DNA of 64,000 nucleotides from Pyropia yezoensis (lineage: Eukaryota; Rhodophyta; Bangiophyceae; Bangiales; Bangiaceae): contig CM020620.1 in assembly GCA_009829735.1 (NCBI GenBank), forward strand, positions 13,141,420 through 13,205,419, in the 5' to 3' direction. The position numbers and the translations under genes were made by a program. Positions 12,901 to 25,666 of this stretch are shown here, piece after piece (position 1 is the first letter of the stretch; each line of letters starts with the position of its first letter). The notes under the pieces are model-generated. The model searched no databases and was not told where the DNA came from. It saw only the letters and a list, made by a program, of their open reading frames with translations.

Positions 12901-13165
12901 CAAAGCCCACCGCGTCGCAAGTGGTGATGTGCACATCAAGGTCCGCCCCAGCCGGCACGGAGAAAGAGAATATGGCCTGTCCACCAGTAACACGGAGGTC
13001 CCGAGGGAAAGGGTACATCTCTGTCGAGGCCCCCCGGGTATCTCCCTCTGTCCGGGAGCTCAAGGTCACCGGCTGCGCTCCACGCACGGGGGACACGCAG
13101 GTGGCACATATCAGCAGTGCAAGCGCCAGCGCCAGCAACGGCAGGTGCGACAAAAAAACGGGCAT
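9947..13165 (-). CDS. Type-I membrane subtilisin-like serine protease (S8A) with N-terminal PPC-like domain
   Basis: About 1072 aa from the ATG near 13165. This start is chosen because it opens a clean signal peptide (MPVFLSHLPLLALALA, cleaved after VRGA); the open frame extends upstream to 13453 from a non-ATG codon. Residues ~55-157 resemble a bacterial pre-peptidase C-terminal (PPC) beta-sandwich. The S8A catalytic domain follows: Asp198 in YVLDSGI, His231 in NGHGTHVA, Asn322 in AAGNE and Ser387 in SGTSQAAPHVAG, all intact and proteinase-K-like. A Cys-containing ectodomain of ~170 aa leads to a single membrane segment at ~584-606 (IIAGAIVFTIIVVGAGVVW), then basic residues and a ~465-aa Gly/Ser/Pro-rich cytoplasmic tail. 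The tail holds three degenerate repeats around SVGGEAF. No classical I9 propeptide is visible. Predicted to process extracellular or endomembrane substrates; substrate unknown. Confidence 0.9.
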   Translation of the reverse strand: MPVFLSHLPLLALALALLICATCVSPVRGAQPVTLSSRTEGDTRGASTEMYPFPRDLRVTGGQAIFSFSVPAGADLDVHITTCDAVGFDSVLALLSADPFPQAVPNSTLAFNNNDRSCALSSSRSSIDYRASAGNYWVVVSGVKAVEGDFVLTVRSALPTPTPLPWGLDRIDQRRLPLDDSYAISQTGGQGGWVYVLDSGIRKDHVEFGSRAFYGYDFVDSKKEAEDCNGHGTHVAAIVGGTNVGVAPGVSLVAVRVLDCANEGDTSNVLRALEWVLLDVQRQGRIPAVVVMSLMTDKSIAINAGVEQVVGFGIPVVVAAGNERAYSCDYSPASAKGALTVGATLKTDERTANTNVGECTHVYAPGGGILSAWHTGAHATHSLSGTSQAAPHVAGIVVLLLSLNERLLPNDVNEIIIAISTQGAVSGLPPDTPTNRLAYVRALPPVSAENPNENEIFIYFVLKLADAPTCDDTTVMERSRVRLAEVLITSADNIKSTCDQSRVAVDSHSLVTYQVTTEERLASGMFKKVETALVAEVDETQDTLGTRLEVVQQAWVVDSRGYVYWAAPNFETTPDPKSLSAGQLSAIIAGAIVFTIIVVGAGVVWYRRHNKLDEVESMVGSLDEEPEPAEFDDFAGVNSAGGGAGGNVMMRSFRNVMSALSRGTSRGPGGRGGGLGNSSFIGARGGGLGNSSFIGSRGGGGGGGGGGGPNIDSVHVQSYGGEAFAAAIGMAGRDSSASSSNLLRNSSARDAPVSGKFSSFRGWGASQKSRSFLRRGGGALDGPTTSGDGPSSTPSMSDAEARRADGVPVQTHSVGGEAFATMTSGVLDVSGPASGSGSRPGARAMAARGAGDLGTPIEITPVSPSGLGGTSGGGRERQPPPTADSRGGAPGVAVVPPRPPPSAAAADPVPAPPTRSVAGASLFGAAASPGGADGAPMSSFRAAGGGDDMPTRSVDGEALLNPMNISSGDFQAMMRSGRAASASASSSGTAPAGPPSAPAGAAAAPEQAAGAARGGGGGVVVTGSGRGGGGDRGGGGAQSAGGGPAGSADAGEDDGYERLQRELDAIRRARGT

Positions 13166-16100
13166 TGTCGCAACAGCAGCCCTGGGCGACGGCCAAGGCT
13201 GCCTCAGAACACACCCCTCGCCGCGCTGGAGCAGCCACCGCCGCCGCCATGGATTGGGAGTAACTGTCGCCAACATCGCCGCCACCCTCCCCGCAGCTCG
13301 ACCCCGTTGTGGGGCAACCGCCGCCCCTCTTAGACGCCGCAGCGGCCGGTCACATGGGAGTGGGACGACGGCAGACCCACCACCAACGTCTTCGTCACCC
13401 CACCCATCCCGACAGAGAGCGTCCATTTGCGACTCCGCCGGACAGTAATCCAACCAGACGCCCCCTCAAACACCAAGCCCGACCAGCAGAGCAGCAACAA
13501 AGATGGCGGCGGCAGGTGGGGCCCAAGCCACTAAACGCGAAGCTTGACCAAGGTCAGGAACCCCCCCGTCACCCCCTCCCACCCCCCCCCAACCCCCCGC
13601 CCCCGCCAAGCCCGCGGTCGCGGTCGCCAACGTGGAGAGCAACCACCACCGTTGGCGGCGGCGGCCACGCCCAACGTCCTCGCCCCCGCCGATTCGTTGG
13701 TCGGCACGCCAGCAACCAACACAACCACCACCACCACCTGAGGCGCCGGGGGGACAGAAGCTCGGAGTTGCCAATCTACCCACCCTCAGCCACCCTGGTC
13801 TCCGCGTGGCAACGGGCATGACCGCCCCGGCGGGGGGAGCACGGGGTGGAGGGGGTGAGCACTGCCAAATGGCGGGACACAGAGGTGACGTGCAAGGGCG
13901 GCCCACGAGGTACACAATGCGCACCATGGCGGGGCCACGCTCTGGTGTACAGCCGACAAACAACTCCGTCGCAGGGACCCCCACACCTTGGACGTCGGTA
14001 CAGGCGGAAAAAAATGCAGCTCTGCAGTCGGCGTCAGGCCAGGCAGAACCTCTCCATCGATAGGTGCAGGTGCGTGTGGCGTCGCAACAACACGTAGTCA
14101 GCCGCTACCGCACTCATTGCCAGGCTTCGATGCGGCAGCCGCCCCCACCGACCACAACGACGCAGGTCTGACAAAGGGTTGCGTACAGGAAGGCCGAGTT
14201 TCTGGCAGAGGGTGGTGACCAAGCTGCCCGTGGTGGCAGCACCTGGAGCAGTGCCTGGTCAACAGCTTGCTTGCTCCGTTGTGTGAAATATTTGGGGTCA
14301 CGACGTCAAGTACATAATTCTTCAGTGGAGTACACGTCCCATTTGTTGTTGACCTGCTGATCCACACTTGATCTCGGCGACGCCCATTGGCCGCTCTTGT
14401 ACGGCTGACCGGATCTCTTGATGCCAGGCCCTGACCCTCGCGACACCGCGCACCCTTTCTACTGCCTCCTCCACCCGCGACCGCTCCATCCCAGAGCCCT
14501 CGGTCGTTTAATTGGCCGCATGGGAGACTGTGACACCGAGATCTGCTGTGCGAGGGCCCTTTGACAAATCCAATTGCATCTCTGCTAGAACTGATTGGTC
14601 GAGGACCAACTCACTAAACCAACGGCATCACCCGTCAAGCCGCCGAGCGCACGTGGCTCCACACAACTCATTGGCGGGGTGGGCCGCGGTGGCGTATCCC
14701 GCGAGGTCGCTGTCGTTTAGCTAGTCGCAACGGCCATTGGCGAGTGGTGGGGTCGCCAGCTGGCCTCAAGCTTTGTCGCGTGCACCGGCCGCATCGCTTG
14801 TTTGGGGAGAGAGGGGGGGCGAACGCTCCCGCACACGCGCTCTGGCATCACGAGTGCTCCTGGCGGCCCTGGGGGCAGCACGCGCACGCCCACAGCAGCT
14901 CACCACGCGCACGACACGCGCGCTCTTGTGCAGCACCGCGGCCGTGCTGTGCAGACCGTCCCTGCGCGTGCCTACTCCTCCCCCCCCTCCTGCTCTGCCC
15001 GCACGGGCGTCTGAACGCCAGCGCGGCACCTGGAGTCCAGGGAAACCCGTTGCCCCGACGGTCGCTCCCCCAAATTGGACCGCCTGCGTCGGTTGATGGC
15101 GCGCACCTTTCTCTCTCTCTTCCTCGCGTCCCTTTTCTTGTGGCCACAGCCCTCCCTCCCCGGCACACGCTTGGACAGCGGCCGCGGCCACCGCCACCCT
15201 CACTTGGTTTTGTTTTTTGGTTGGCGCTGAACGGCTTTGGTGGGGGGGACTCCGGCGCGGCGCTGTCGACTCGGCGTGACACCGCCGAAGTCTATGGGCG
15301 CGCCCGTGAGAGCGGACTGGGAGCGTCGAGACGCTCATTGGGTGGGAGAGTGGTGGTGGAGGAGGGGGGGGCTATTCTCTTCCAGCGTGCTGTGCAGGCG
15401 CCCCCCCCCTTTCGTTCCCTGGCTGCGCCGCCACCGTGGCGGAGCGTCGACCTCCACCACCACCCCCTAGCAGGTGGACAGGGTGTCGGCCCCCACGCGC
15501 GCGCGCACCCTTGCCTCTTGCGCTCGGCGTGGGTCGCGCGCGGGGGAGGGGGTCTGGGTGCAGACCCGCGCCGCCAGGCGGCAGGAGCGCGGCCGCACGG
15601 CGGTGTCTGCCCCTCGCGGCCCGCCGCTCGGCGTGCTCGGGCTGTAGGAGTGCTCAAACAGACGGCTCGAGCCGACGCGCGTGGATCCCACCGGTGACGG
15701 CAGACCCCGCTCCGCGCAGGTTGGACGAAGGGGGGGGGGGGGGGGAGAGTGGGGGGGGGAGAGGGGGGGGGGAGGCCAGGCACCGCCGGCGCGAATTCCG
15801 GCCGCCAACACTTCTGGTGAGGCGTGTGCAGCGGCGAGGGAGGGGTTATCGCGCTCCCTTTGCGACTGACCGCTCTGCGTGCTGGCGCTTGCTCGGCTCT
15901 GCCCAGCTGTGGTGCCTACCCAGCTGTGTGTTGCTCGGCCGCACGTCAGCTGCGAGCTGCGGAACGGGGTGGGGGGGGAGGGGAGGAGCGTTTCGCACTG
16001 TGCGGCTGCGCCAGCTTGGTTTTCCGCTACCGCGCGGCCCTTGCCCATACTTGCGTGCCTCACCATCGTTTCTTGTCTGCTTGACGTGCGGTGACGGCGA

Positions 16101-16727
16101 CGGGGGGGGGGGGGGGGGGGGGTACGCTGCTGCTGTCCGCGGACGTCCTGCTGGTGCGGGACTTTGCTGGCGCTTGTCCTGGCAGGTGTGTGAGCTCGTA
16201 GCAGGGCACGCCGGTATTGCGTATTGCTACTTTTTTTCTTTCTTTTTCACTCTCCTACGGTCACCCCTACCTTGCGTGTGCTCAAATCCCGCTTGTTCCC
16301 GGCGCTCGCTGTAGTCGCGTTGGTCTCCTTTGCGGCCTGGCAACCTTTTGTTGGTGCCCCATTGCCCGTGCGGTGCCTGATCTCGATAAGCGGCCGTTTC
16401 GGAGCTTGTACGCCACCCTGGCGCTGGTGGTGGCAACGTGCTTGTCTGTGCGCACGGCACCAGTCGGGCGGGCTCTTGTGTTGAGTGCCGAGTACCTGGC
16501 GGGGCCTGGCGTTGCCATCTTGGCTGGAGTTGTCTGCTTTTCACCTTTGACTCAGCCGCACTCCTATGGTCTGACTAGCCAGCTGGCATACGACGGCGGG
16601 TAACGCCTAACGGCACGGGCCTTCCTCTCCGGCTCTTCATATTTCTTGCCGTCTGCGCGAGTGGGTGCAGCTTGTCGGCGCGGCGCGGTTGTGGCGTGGT
16701 GCGGCGGCGGCGACGAGCAGCTGGAAT
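13166..16727. other. Long intergenic region between subtilase (-) and KH gene (+)
   Basis: This should hold two divergent promoters. The subtilase-proximal 300 bp still reads open on the minus strand. Five ATTGG motifs cluster at 14386-14740. 14750-16100 is GC-rich with long G-runs near 15730-15775 and 16100-16121. 16200-16660 is pyrimidine-rich and probably 5' leader of the KH gene. Overlapping Arg/Pro-rich frames occur on both strands at 14740-16100 without family resemblance, and I do not call them. Confidence 0.4.
14386..14740. promoter_or_regulatory. Cluster of five ATTGG (reverse CCAAT) motifs
   Basis: ATTGG begins at 14386, 14511, 14593, 14670 and 14736, all in the same orientation. 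Regularly spaced reverse CCAAT boxes suggest NF-Y-type promoter elements. The next plus-strand coding start is about 2 kb downstream, so either a long leader or an unannotated transcript would be needed. Confidence 0.3.
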
Positions 16728-19700
16728 ATGCCACTCAACGTCCTGGCTCCTCTTGCACCCCCTCCCACCATGGCTTCTTACACGACCCCCTCCCCCGCGG
16801 CCAGTGGTGCAAGTGCAAGTGGGCCTCCGCCTCTGCCTGGTGCTGCGGTAGGGGACGTGGTGGAGGCACCTTCTCGCTCGGACGACCTGGGCGCGGCAAC
16901 CTCAGGCTCCACTGTCACCGCTGCTGCCGACGAGGGAGGGGGCGTCCAGCCGTCAAACGTCGTGATTGGGGAGCCCAAGAGGGCCACCGTCGTTGGTGGG
17001 CCTTCTGCAAGCATTCCCGGTAGTCCTGGAACGACGTCAGGTGCAGACGTGGCGACGCAGGTGGCGGCTGGGCCGCCTGGAGTCTCACCCTCTACGGCGG
17101 AAGCCGTCGCCTCCGCGGGTGTTCCTTTTGCGTCGGCCCAGGACCGCGTGCTAGTTCCCCGTGAGGCTGTGGGCTTTGTCATTGGCAAGAGCGGAGAGAC
17201 CATCAAGGAGATGATGGCGCGCACGGGCGCGCACATTGAAGTGGACCGCGGGGACGTGGACCCGGCCACCCCCACCCGTGTCTTCAACATCCTCGGCGAC
17301 GCCCGCGCATGTGCTGCGGCGCGTGCGCTCATTGGTGAGAAGGTCACTGGTGTGCTGCACAACAAGCCGACGTCGGCGGCGGGCATCCCCAATGTCTTGC
17401 TGCCAGGCACAGCCAACAGCCGAGAGCTGTGGGTACCAGGAGACCGCGTCGGTTCCATTATTGGGGCGCGTGGGCAAGTGGTGCGGCGTCTACAGGAGCA
17501 GTCAGGCGCTACCATTGTCATCCATAACGAACGGGTGAACGCGTCTGCCGAGAAACTGGTCACCATTGTCGGGGGGGTCGCCGAGCTTGACCACGCAACG
17601 ACGCTAATTGAAGACGTCATTCGCAAGCCGCGACAGCCCTCCCTGCCCGCCTATCCAGCGGCGCTCACCGGACAGGTACGTGATATACATGCTCACGCGA
17701 GACCTGTGGTGGTGGTGGCCAACCAGAGAGGTGTGGCACTTCTCTGCATTACACTTTCTTTGCTGCATGTCTGCTGCGATAGGTTGCTAGGCTTAGATAG
17801 CGTTGTGTTTGGGAAGAGACTCTTTCCGACGAGAGTTTCTCGGATGTGGAGGCCTGCTGTGCCGTCGACGTGATTCACAACTTGGTCTACGGCCAAGCTC
17901 AGCGTCTGGGTCGGGTCCGATGCTGCTGCACGGGGAGCGTGCTTCAGTTGCTGACGTCGTGGTTTTCCCCGACCTCTTTTCTTGCACCTGATGCGTGTCG
18001 TTGCGCGGTGCCTGTGTTGTCTCTGTATGGACGGCTCGATTGGGACGTGTCTTGGGAACTCGGTGCAACCTGTCGCGTTCCTTCTGTATAGAATGGGCGA
18101 CCTGCGTTCTTCTCGCCTCCCGGACCGCCAAGGACGCCGGTGGCGGGGCTATCGGACGTGAAGACAATCTACGTACCGGCTAACTGTGTGGGCATGCTCA
18201 TTGGCCGCGGCGGGGACACCATTCGTGAGCTGCAGACGAGGTCTGGCGCCAGCATTCGGGTTTTGTCGAGTCGTGACGCCGCATCGCGGACAATGGATCG
18301 GCCCATTTTTATTTCTGGGGCGCCGCAAGCTGTTGAAGCGGCGCAGGCCATTATTATGGAAGTTGTGCGGGCTTGTGCCAGCGGTCGGCCGGGGGTGGCG
18401 CTGCCCGGCACCCCTTTGACATCTTTGCTGCCTGGCGGGCCGCCGCTTTCCCCCATAATGCACTCCCCTCGAGGGGGACAAGCACCGCCGTTATTTTCAC
18501 CTCGGTTCCCGACCTTTCCTGCGGCCGGCCCTACTGGGAGCAGCATGTATATGGGGGTGGGGGGCATATCGGCGCCTCCAATGACCCCCGGCTACCCCTG
18601 GGGCTCTGCAACATCGGTCACCCTGCACATCCCGCGGGACCAGCTTGGTCCCATTGTCGGGCGTGCCGGTGAGCTGTTGCGGGACCTGCAGGCGCGCACT
18701 GGGGCGCGCATCTCAATTGCCAAGGACTCTGAGGTGGACGTGAGCTGCGTGACGCGGCCAGTGACAATTGCAGGAATGCCGTCTTGCGTTGAGGCCGCTC
18801 GCTCCCTTATTGTCGAGCGCGTCTCAGCACGAGGCGAAGGTGGGGCACCTGCCGGCGCTCCTGGTATGGGAGGCAATGCAAACACACGAGATGTCGGCGC
18901 TGGAGGAGGGGAAGGCCAAAACGTCGCGTCATCCTATGATGCGGCTGCGGCGGCCTACATGCGGAACCTCTCTATCTCCGGTGACAGCGGGTTTGGCGAC
19001 TTCGACCGAAGTGGGGATCGTGAGCTCACACGCCACCAGAGTACTACTGGGTTGGGCGTGGACGCAGGTAGCGAGGTTCCTGGTGGCGGGCCAAGGCAGC
19101 TCTACGGCTCACCCTACCTCGCACCCGGCGGAGCAATGCAGATGGTGCCGCCACCGATAGCACTTGCGTCACCGTCCCCTATGGGTGGGCCACTCGGAGG
19201 CGGTGCTGGAGCGCCCCTGTCTCCCTTCCCTTACCCGAGCGACATGGTGCCGTACGGCGAGGGTGGCGTACCGATGGGCATGTATGGCGGTGGGCAACCC
19301 GGCGCATTTGGGGACGGCGGCGGCGGCAGCGCGTCGGGTGGCGCAGCGCCGCTGCCACAGCGGCCTCCTTATGGCCCACCCGTGCCGTACGGCTCACCGC
19401 CCGTGCAGGTGCCGATGCCCACCCACCAGCAGCAAGGCCAAGTTCATCCTCAAGCTGCAGCGCAGCAGCAGGCACAGGCGCAGCAAGTACAGGCGGCCCG
19501 CGAGCAGCAGCAGCAGCAAGCCTTCCTCGCGCAGCAGCAGGCTGGGATGCTCTACTACTATGGCGGATACGGTGGCTACATTCCTCCCATGTGGACTGGT
19601 GTGGCTGCAGGACCGGTCCCACCTGATAGTGCAGCGGCTGGACCGGCCCCTACGGACGGCGTGGGCTCATCGCAGCCCGATGCGCGGCAGCGGGGCGCGA

Positions 19701-20074
19701 CTCCACCGGGATATTCGCCTATCGCACCGCCGGGTGGTGGCACGCCCCCTTTCCACTTGCAGCCACAGGTGAGCGTATCGGCTGCAACGCCTGACCCTGC
19801 GCTTCTGCCACAAGACGGGGATAGAGAGGTGGAGAGCAGCGCCACGGACCTGTACGCTAGCGTTCCTGCATCTCGGGCACCAGGTGCGCCTTCCACATCA
19901 TCCTCACGCCACCCGTCGGGCTCTCCTTCTCCTCCACCGGACGCTCTCACAACGACGTCGTTTCCTCGTCCTGTCGATCGCGTGAGCCCGCAACTGGCAC
20001 CTGGTCCGAGTGCGTCACCACCCAGAGAACTTGTTCCTGGAGTGGCGCACTCCTCTCCCAACCCGACAGCCTAG
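16728..20074 (+). CDS. Four-KH-domain RNA/ssDNA-binding protein (FUBP/PCBP-like)
   Basis: Two exons: 16728-17675 and 18092-20074, split by a 416-nt intron (donor GTACGT, acceptor TGTATAG) that keeps phase 0; total about 976 aa. An alternative ATG at 16770 has the better context (CCCACCATGGCT). Four KH domains carry the GxxG loop: GKSG (~17190) and GARG (~17465) in exon 1, GRGG (~18205) and GRAG (~18660) in exon 2. KH domains bind single-stranded RNA or DNA; four in tandem recall FUSE-binding proteins, two pairs recall PCBP/hnRNP K. The C-terminal ~400 aa are Pro/Gly-rich with a Gln-rich block near 19425-19550 (QQQQ runs) and a Tyr/Gly patch, suggesting an intrinsically disordered, condensate-prone region. 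Likely roles are mRNA stability, splicing or transcriptional regulation; the precise target is unknown. Confidence 0.9.
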
Positions 20075-20682
20075 TCGACGCGGCTGATTGAGCAGGTTTT
20101 GTTGCGGTCGACGCCATCCTCACCATACGCGCGACCAGTTCTTTTACTCGTCAGCGCGGCTCGGCGGGCTTTTGTATATTCCTGTCCTCGTTTTCTCTCT
20201 TCTATTGGCGCGCTATGTACATATCAGCCCCCTTTTTTTTTTACCATTCTGGACTTTATTCTTGTTTTCCTCTTGTGCCTCTCCTTCCGTGCCGTATCGG
20301 TTTTGCTGCCAGTGGGCACGAAGCCACACGCTGTGGCAAGCTCCGTTTTGTCGGACAGCACATGGTACGTGCTCCGTTTTGCCAAGCAGCAGCTCCTCTT
20401 CGCACGTCCCCCCTCACAGTGGCCCACCGGAAGTCTTGTGTTACGTAAACACGAACACAGCGACACGAGACCGGCACGTGGTGTTGTCTGAGGAAAACCG
20501 ACGATTCGCAGCACGAATGATACAAGAACCAGACCAGAAAGCAACATGATCGACGAAGAACAGAGCTACGTGCTCTGAATAGCGAGCCACGTCGCAGACC
20601 CGCGGAAACACACTCACGTTTCACACCCGTCTCCTTCCTCCGACGCTTGTGCCCATCGCCCAATATCCGTGCGCCTCGTCGA
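20075..20682. other. 3' UTRs between convergent KH and HINT genes
   Basis: An AT- and pyrimidine-rich stretch with a T10 run near 20228-20240 follows the KH stop, consistent with its 3' UTR. Small frames on both strands show no family motifs. The HINT stop codon lies at 20683. Confidence 0.5.
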
Positions 20683-21991
<1,309 letters not shown>

Positions 21992-24376
21992 AGGGTACGC
22001 ACCACAGGGGGCGGAGCGGGCGTACGTAGGCACGGCGGGGACGCGCGGGGGGGGGATGCTGTGGATGCACGTGGCGTGTCGGCTGGAGAAAGGGGGTGTC
22101 GCTTGGATCAACAAGGATCATCGGATGATCATCATCCCCGGGAAGCACACGGCAAGGGCAACCACGAGGAAGCTGAAAATGAATGAAATGAGACTCTGGC
22201 TTTACTGTACATTTGTGCGTCTGGAGCTATTAAAATTTCAGGGCATGAGCAGCGGCGAGGACTCGACTCGTCCCCCCGCCCCCCGGGTGGGGGACGAGTA
22301 GGGAGCCCCCGGCGCACCATGTTGAGCGCCGCCACAGCCGCACCTCAGCGTGCGCTGAGTTCACGGGCACATGGATCCCCTGCAAAGATTGCGCCGTTGC
22401 GGCGGGCGACACTGACGCTCTCAGAGCCACTCAAGTGGGAGAGGCTCTCCCGCACCGCTCTGGTGCCCCCGAACGCCGCTATCTGCTGCCGAAGGTGAAG
22501 ATGTCGGCGGGTCGCCGGCACTGGTAATGGCCAATATCGGCGCCTCTGCCTCGGGAGGCGTCGCAACATAACGGTCTGGACGTCGCTCCTGAGTCAGGTG
22601 ACCCGCCAGGAGCTGGCGGACAAGCGGGCCGTGGTGGCCACCAAGGAGAGTGAAGGGCTTCCTCGCGATGCGTCATACCAGCCGATTGATGTGGGGGAGG
22701 CGGAGGGTGAGGTCGCCTTGGCCCCGCTACACACTGACCCCACATGAACGACACCATCCAGGCCGAGTACTGTACTGAAGTCAACCGGGCAAAACGTACA
22801 CCCCGTCAAAAATACTCTGCCTAAATTCAGTCCAGCGGCCATTGAGTCAGTAATTTCCATCTCGTCATGTCTGGACAACAACGCTGTTATACCGAGTCCC
22901 CTCCACGTCAGCCGTCGGGGGACCGTCGCGGTCGTGTCAGTGCGCGCCAACTCTCCAGGGGGACACAACCCCACCGCCGCCCATCGCTCCCTCTGTCAAC
23001 GACAGTCTCTTGACTGAACGACCGTTTGTGAGTGTGCAGAGGTTGCTCTCAGTCTGGCGTCCGACGAGCCTCGCCTCGATGCCGTCGTTAGGCGGTGCAG
23101 AGCATATGCGCCTTTCGCGGAGAGGAGGCGCCTGCGCCACGCCTTCCCGTCTGCTGTCACGGAATGGGGTGCCGACGACCGCGGCCGTGTTCCCTTCCCT
23201 GGGCCAGGCGGCCCGGGAGGAGGGGATCGAATGTTGACAGCGCTGTCGCCAGCCAGCGCGCTATTTCCGGCATGTAGGCCACGAGCCCCGCCCGTCTGTC
23301 CCCCGCCACCTCGCACAGTGTTTGTGCGCCTTGGTGGGAGCGCGTGGGGGCCGCACACACCCCACACTCAGGGGGAGCGAGTGGGCTGTGAACGCCCTGC
23401 CGCACCGCACAATACACTGCGGGAGTTGGCGTCCCTCGAGGGCTTGTATCGCGGTCGCTGCCGCCACCTCCCCCCATCTCCAACGCCCCCCCCCCCCCTT
23501 CCAATCCCCCCCCGCCCAACCGGAATTGTCCCCCCCTGTCCTGCCTGCCCCCTTGTTCCTCCATTTGAGACACGCACGCCCCCCCCCCCCCCCCCCGCCC
23601 CCCCCCGACAGTCTTCCACGGGAAGCCACCCTCGCTCCTGCGCGGCGCAGTCGCCAGCCCCCTCTGCCCCTCCTCCCCCCGCACGGGGCGCGCGCGGCGC
23701 CAAGCCGGCCCCCGGCCTTGCTGCCAGACGTGCCTGCTGCCAGCAAGCTGCTGCTCCAAAGGACGGCGACCGTTCGCCACCTCCAAACCCCCCCGAGCGT
23801 GGCAGGGGTGGGCGGGCGGGCGGGGGGTCGGAGGGTCGGCGGCGGGAAGCGGCGTGTGTGTGTGGCGCAACCGGCCGCGGCGCGGGCCGCCAAGAGCGCC
23901 GCCTCCTGCGGCTCCCCGCCCCGCCTCGCACCGGCGCCGCGTTCTTTAGAGGTGTCCCCAGACGGCCGCCACCGCCGGCCGCACCGCCCGGCTCATCACC
24001 GCGCCCCGTGCGTTGGCCGCCACCCACCGTCAACGGGTGACCGCTGCGTCGCGTCGCCGTTTGCCGCTGGTGGAAGCGCTCGCGGCGGCGGCGACGGTGG
24101 CGGTGGTCGCCCCCCCCGTTCACAGACGCGCGGAGGGACATGCCTGTGGCGGCCACCGCGGGCGACAACCACCGCCCTTCATCGGCCCACCCGCGAGCCA
24201 CAGGACCAAGAGCGGGCTGCCCGTCGATCGGCTCGACCTGACCCGCAGGTGGCAGCATTCGGCCCCTCTTTTGAACTCACCGGGCGGCAAACGTCGCTCC
24301 GCGCCTCACCTCTACCCCCCCCCCCCCCCCAGCCCCTCCACGCCTTCCCCCCCTCCCCCCACCCTCTTTGTCCGTC
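21992..24376. other. Intergenic region between HINT (-) and methyltransferase-like gene (+)
   Basis: Should hold divergent promoters. An ATG at 22319 opens 60 codons beginning MLSAATAAPQRALSSR, leader-like, and a separate open stretch at 22589-22747 looks moderately protein-like, but I could not join them into a recognisable product. 23230-24370 is extremely C-rich, with runs at 23580-23605 and 24318-24332, and overlapping Pro/Arg frames on both strands that I treat as compositional. Confidence 0.35.
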
Positions 24377-25417
24377 ATGGTGGTCTTCCCCACCCCCCCA
24401 TCGACGCCACGCTCGTCGACGCGGCTGCGGTCGTCGCTGCAGGCGCTCCTTCACCGCCGCGACCTGGCCGCCGTGTGCGTCGGCGCCCTGTTGACCTGCT
24501 TCCTCTTCACCGCCTGGTCGCTGGTCACCACCGTCGCGCCCGAGGCGGCGCCCGCCGCCGGGAGCGCCCCCGGCGTGCCGGCCTCGTGGCCAACCACTGC
24601 GGGCGACCGGCTGGCTGCCGCTCCCGCCACGCCCGCTGCATCGACGGTGGCCTCTTCATCCGCGTCGGCGGCGGCGGCGGTGACCGCGGCGGCGGCGGCG
24701 GCGGCGGCGACGGCGGACGTGGCCAGCGGCGGCGGCGGTGGTGTGGCCACCGAGCCTCTGGCGGTGGCCGGCGAGACCACCCCCGATGAGGGGGGCGACG
24801 GGTCTGGCGGCCTGTGGATGACCCCCCCCGAGGCGCGGCTGATCGCGGCGGCCATGTGGCCGGGCATGCGGTACCTCGAGTACGGGAGCGGGGGGTCCAC
24901 GAAGCGCTTTGGGCGCCTCGCGTCGGTGGCGTACAGCGTGGAGCACGACGCGGACTGGTGCCGGCAGATGGAGCCGACGCTCGTCGGCACCCCCATCCGG
25001 ATGGTGTGCGTGCCCGTCGCGCGGGCGCCCGCCGGGTCGGGCGGCTGGGGCGCCCGCACCCCGTTTGACCCGGCCAACTACACGACCTTTCGGTCCTACG
25101 TGCGGGCGCCCGAGGGGCTCCCCCCCGCCGCGTACGACGTTGTGCTCATCGACGGGCGCGCGCGGGTGGCGTGTGCGCTCTACATCCTCCGCCGCCTGTC
25201 CCGGTCGTCGGTGGTCATCCTCCACGACGCCAACCGCAAGCGCTACGCCCCCGTCACAGACTATTACGAGGAGGTGGGGCGGGTGACCAGCGGCAAGGGC
25301 GCCGTCGTCCTGCGGCCGCGCAGCAAGTGGGCGGGCGTGGCGTTGTCGGAAGGGACCATCAATGGCGTTTACAAGCGGATTGACAAGATGCGGCGGGGGT
25401 GGAAGAAGGCAAAATAG
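24377..25417 (+). CDS. Membrane-anchored SAM-dependent methyltransferase-like protein
   Basis: About 346 aa, intronless, start GTCATGG at 24377. Residues ~28-48 form one hydrophobic segment (VCVGALLTCFLFTAWSLV) preceded by basic residues, giving a type-II orientation typical of Golgi enzymes. A ~90-aa Ala/Ser/Thr-rich stem follows. The C-terminal ~200 aa show class I methyltransferase features: motif I YLEYGSGGST, VEHDADWC with an acidic residue at the end of strand 2, YDVVLIDGRAR as motif IV and VVILHDANRKRY. The pattern resembles the DUF579/GXMT and Methyltransf_24 groups, which methylate sugars or small molecules, but the exact subgroup and substrate cannot be named from sequence alone. 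The gene converges with AlaRS, whose 3' end is only ~250 bp away. Confidence 0.75.
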   Translation: MVVFPTPPSTPRSSTRLRSSLQALLHRRDLAAVCVGALLTCFLFTAWSLVTTVAPEAAPAAGSAPGVPASWPTTAGDRLAAAPATPAASTVASSSASAAAAVTAAAAAAAATADVASGGGGGVATEPLAVAGETTPDEGGDGSGGLWMTPPEARLIAAAMWPGMRYLEYGSGGSTKRFGRLASVAYSVEHDADWCRQMEPTLVGTPIRMVCVPVARAPAGSGGWGARTPFDPANYTTFRSYVRAPEGLPPAAYDVVLIDGRARVACALYILRRLSRSSVVILHDANRKRYAPVTDYYEEVGRVTSGKGAVVLRPRSKWAGVALSEGTINGVYKRIDKMRRGWKKAK

Positions 25418-25666
25418 GAAAATAGGGGGGGCGACGCGGCGCGCCAAGCGCGGCGGGAATCCTGCACAGGCGCGTGGGTAAGATTACTTAAGTGTGGGCG
25501 GGGGTGCAGGCGTGTGTGGGTGAAAAAGCAGACACCGACACCGGCGCACCGCCTATCTTTTTTCCAGTCCCCCCCCCTCAAAACAGGCCCGCTCAGGCCA
25601 CCCGCCTTCCCCCCTCCCCCCCCTCCCGGCAGCCACTCCTCCCTGGGCGCCCCCCTTTCCCCCGGC

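Noticed and set aside
16100-16121. Long G-run as a functional G-quadruplex
   Set aside because: Homopolymer runs over 15 nt in this window may be partly sequencing or assembly artefacts, and none lies at a clearly defined promoter.
22319-22747. Possible mitochondrial-leader exon followed by a protein-like segment
   Set aside because: The two pieces are in different frames with no convincing splice sites and no recognisable product.
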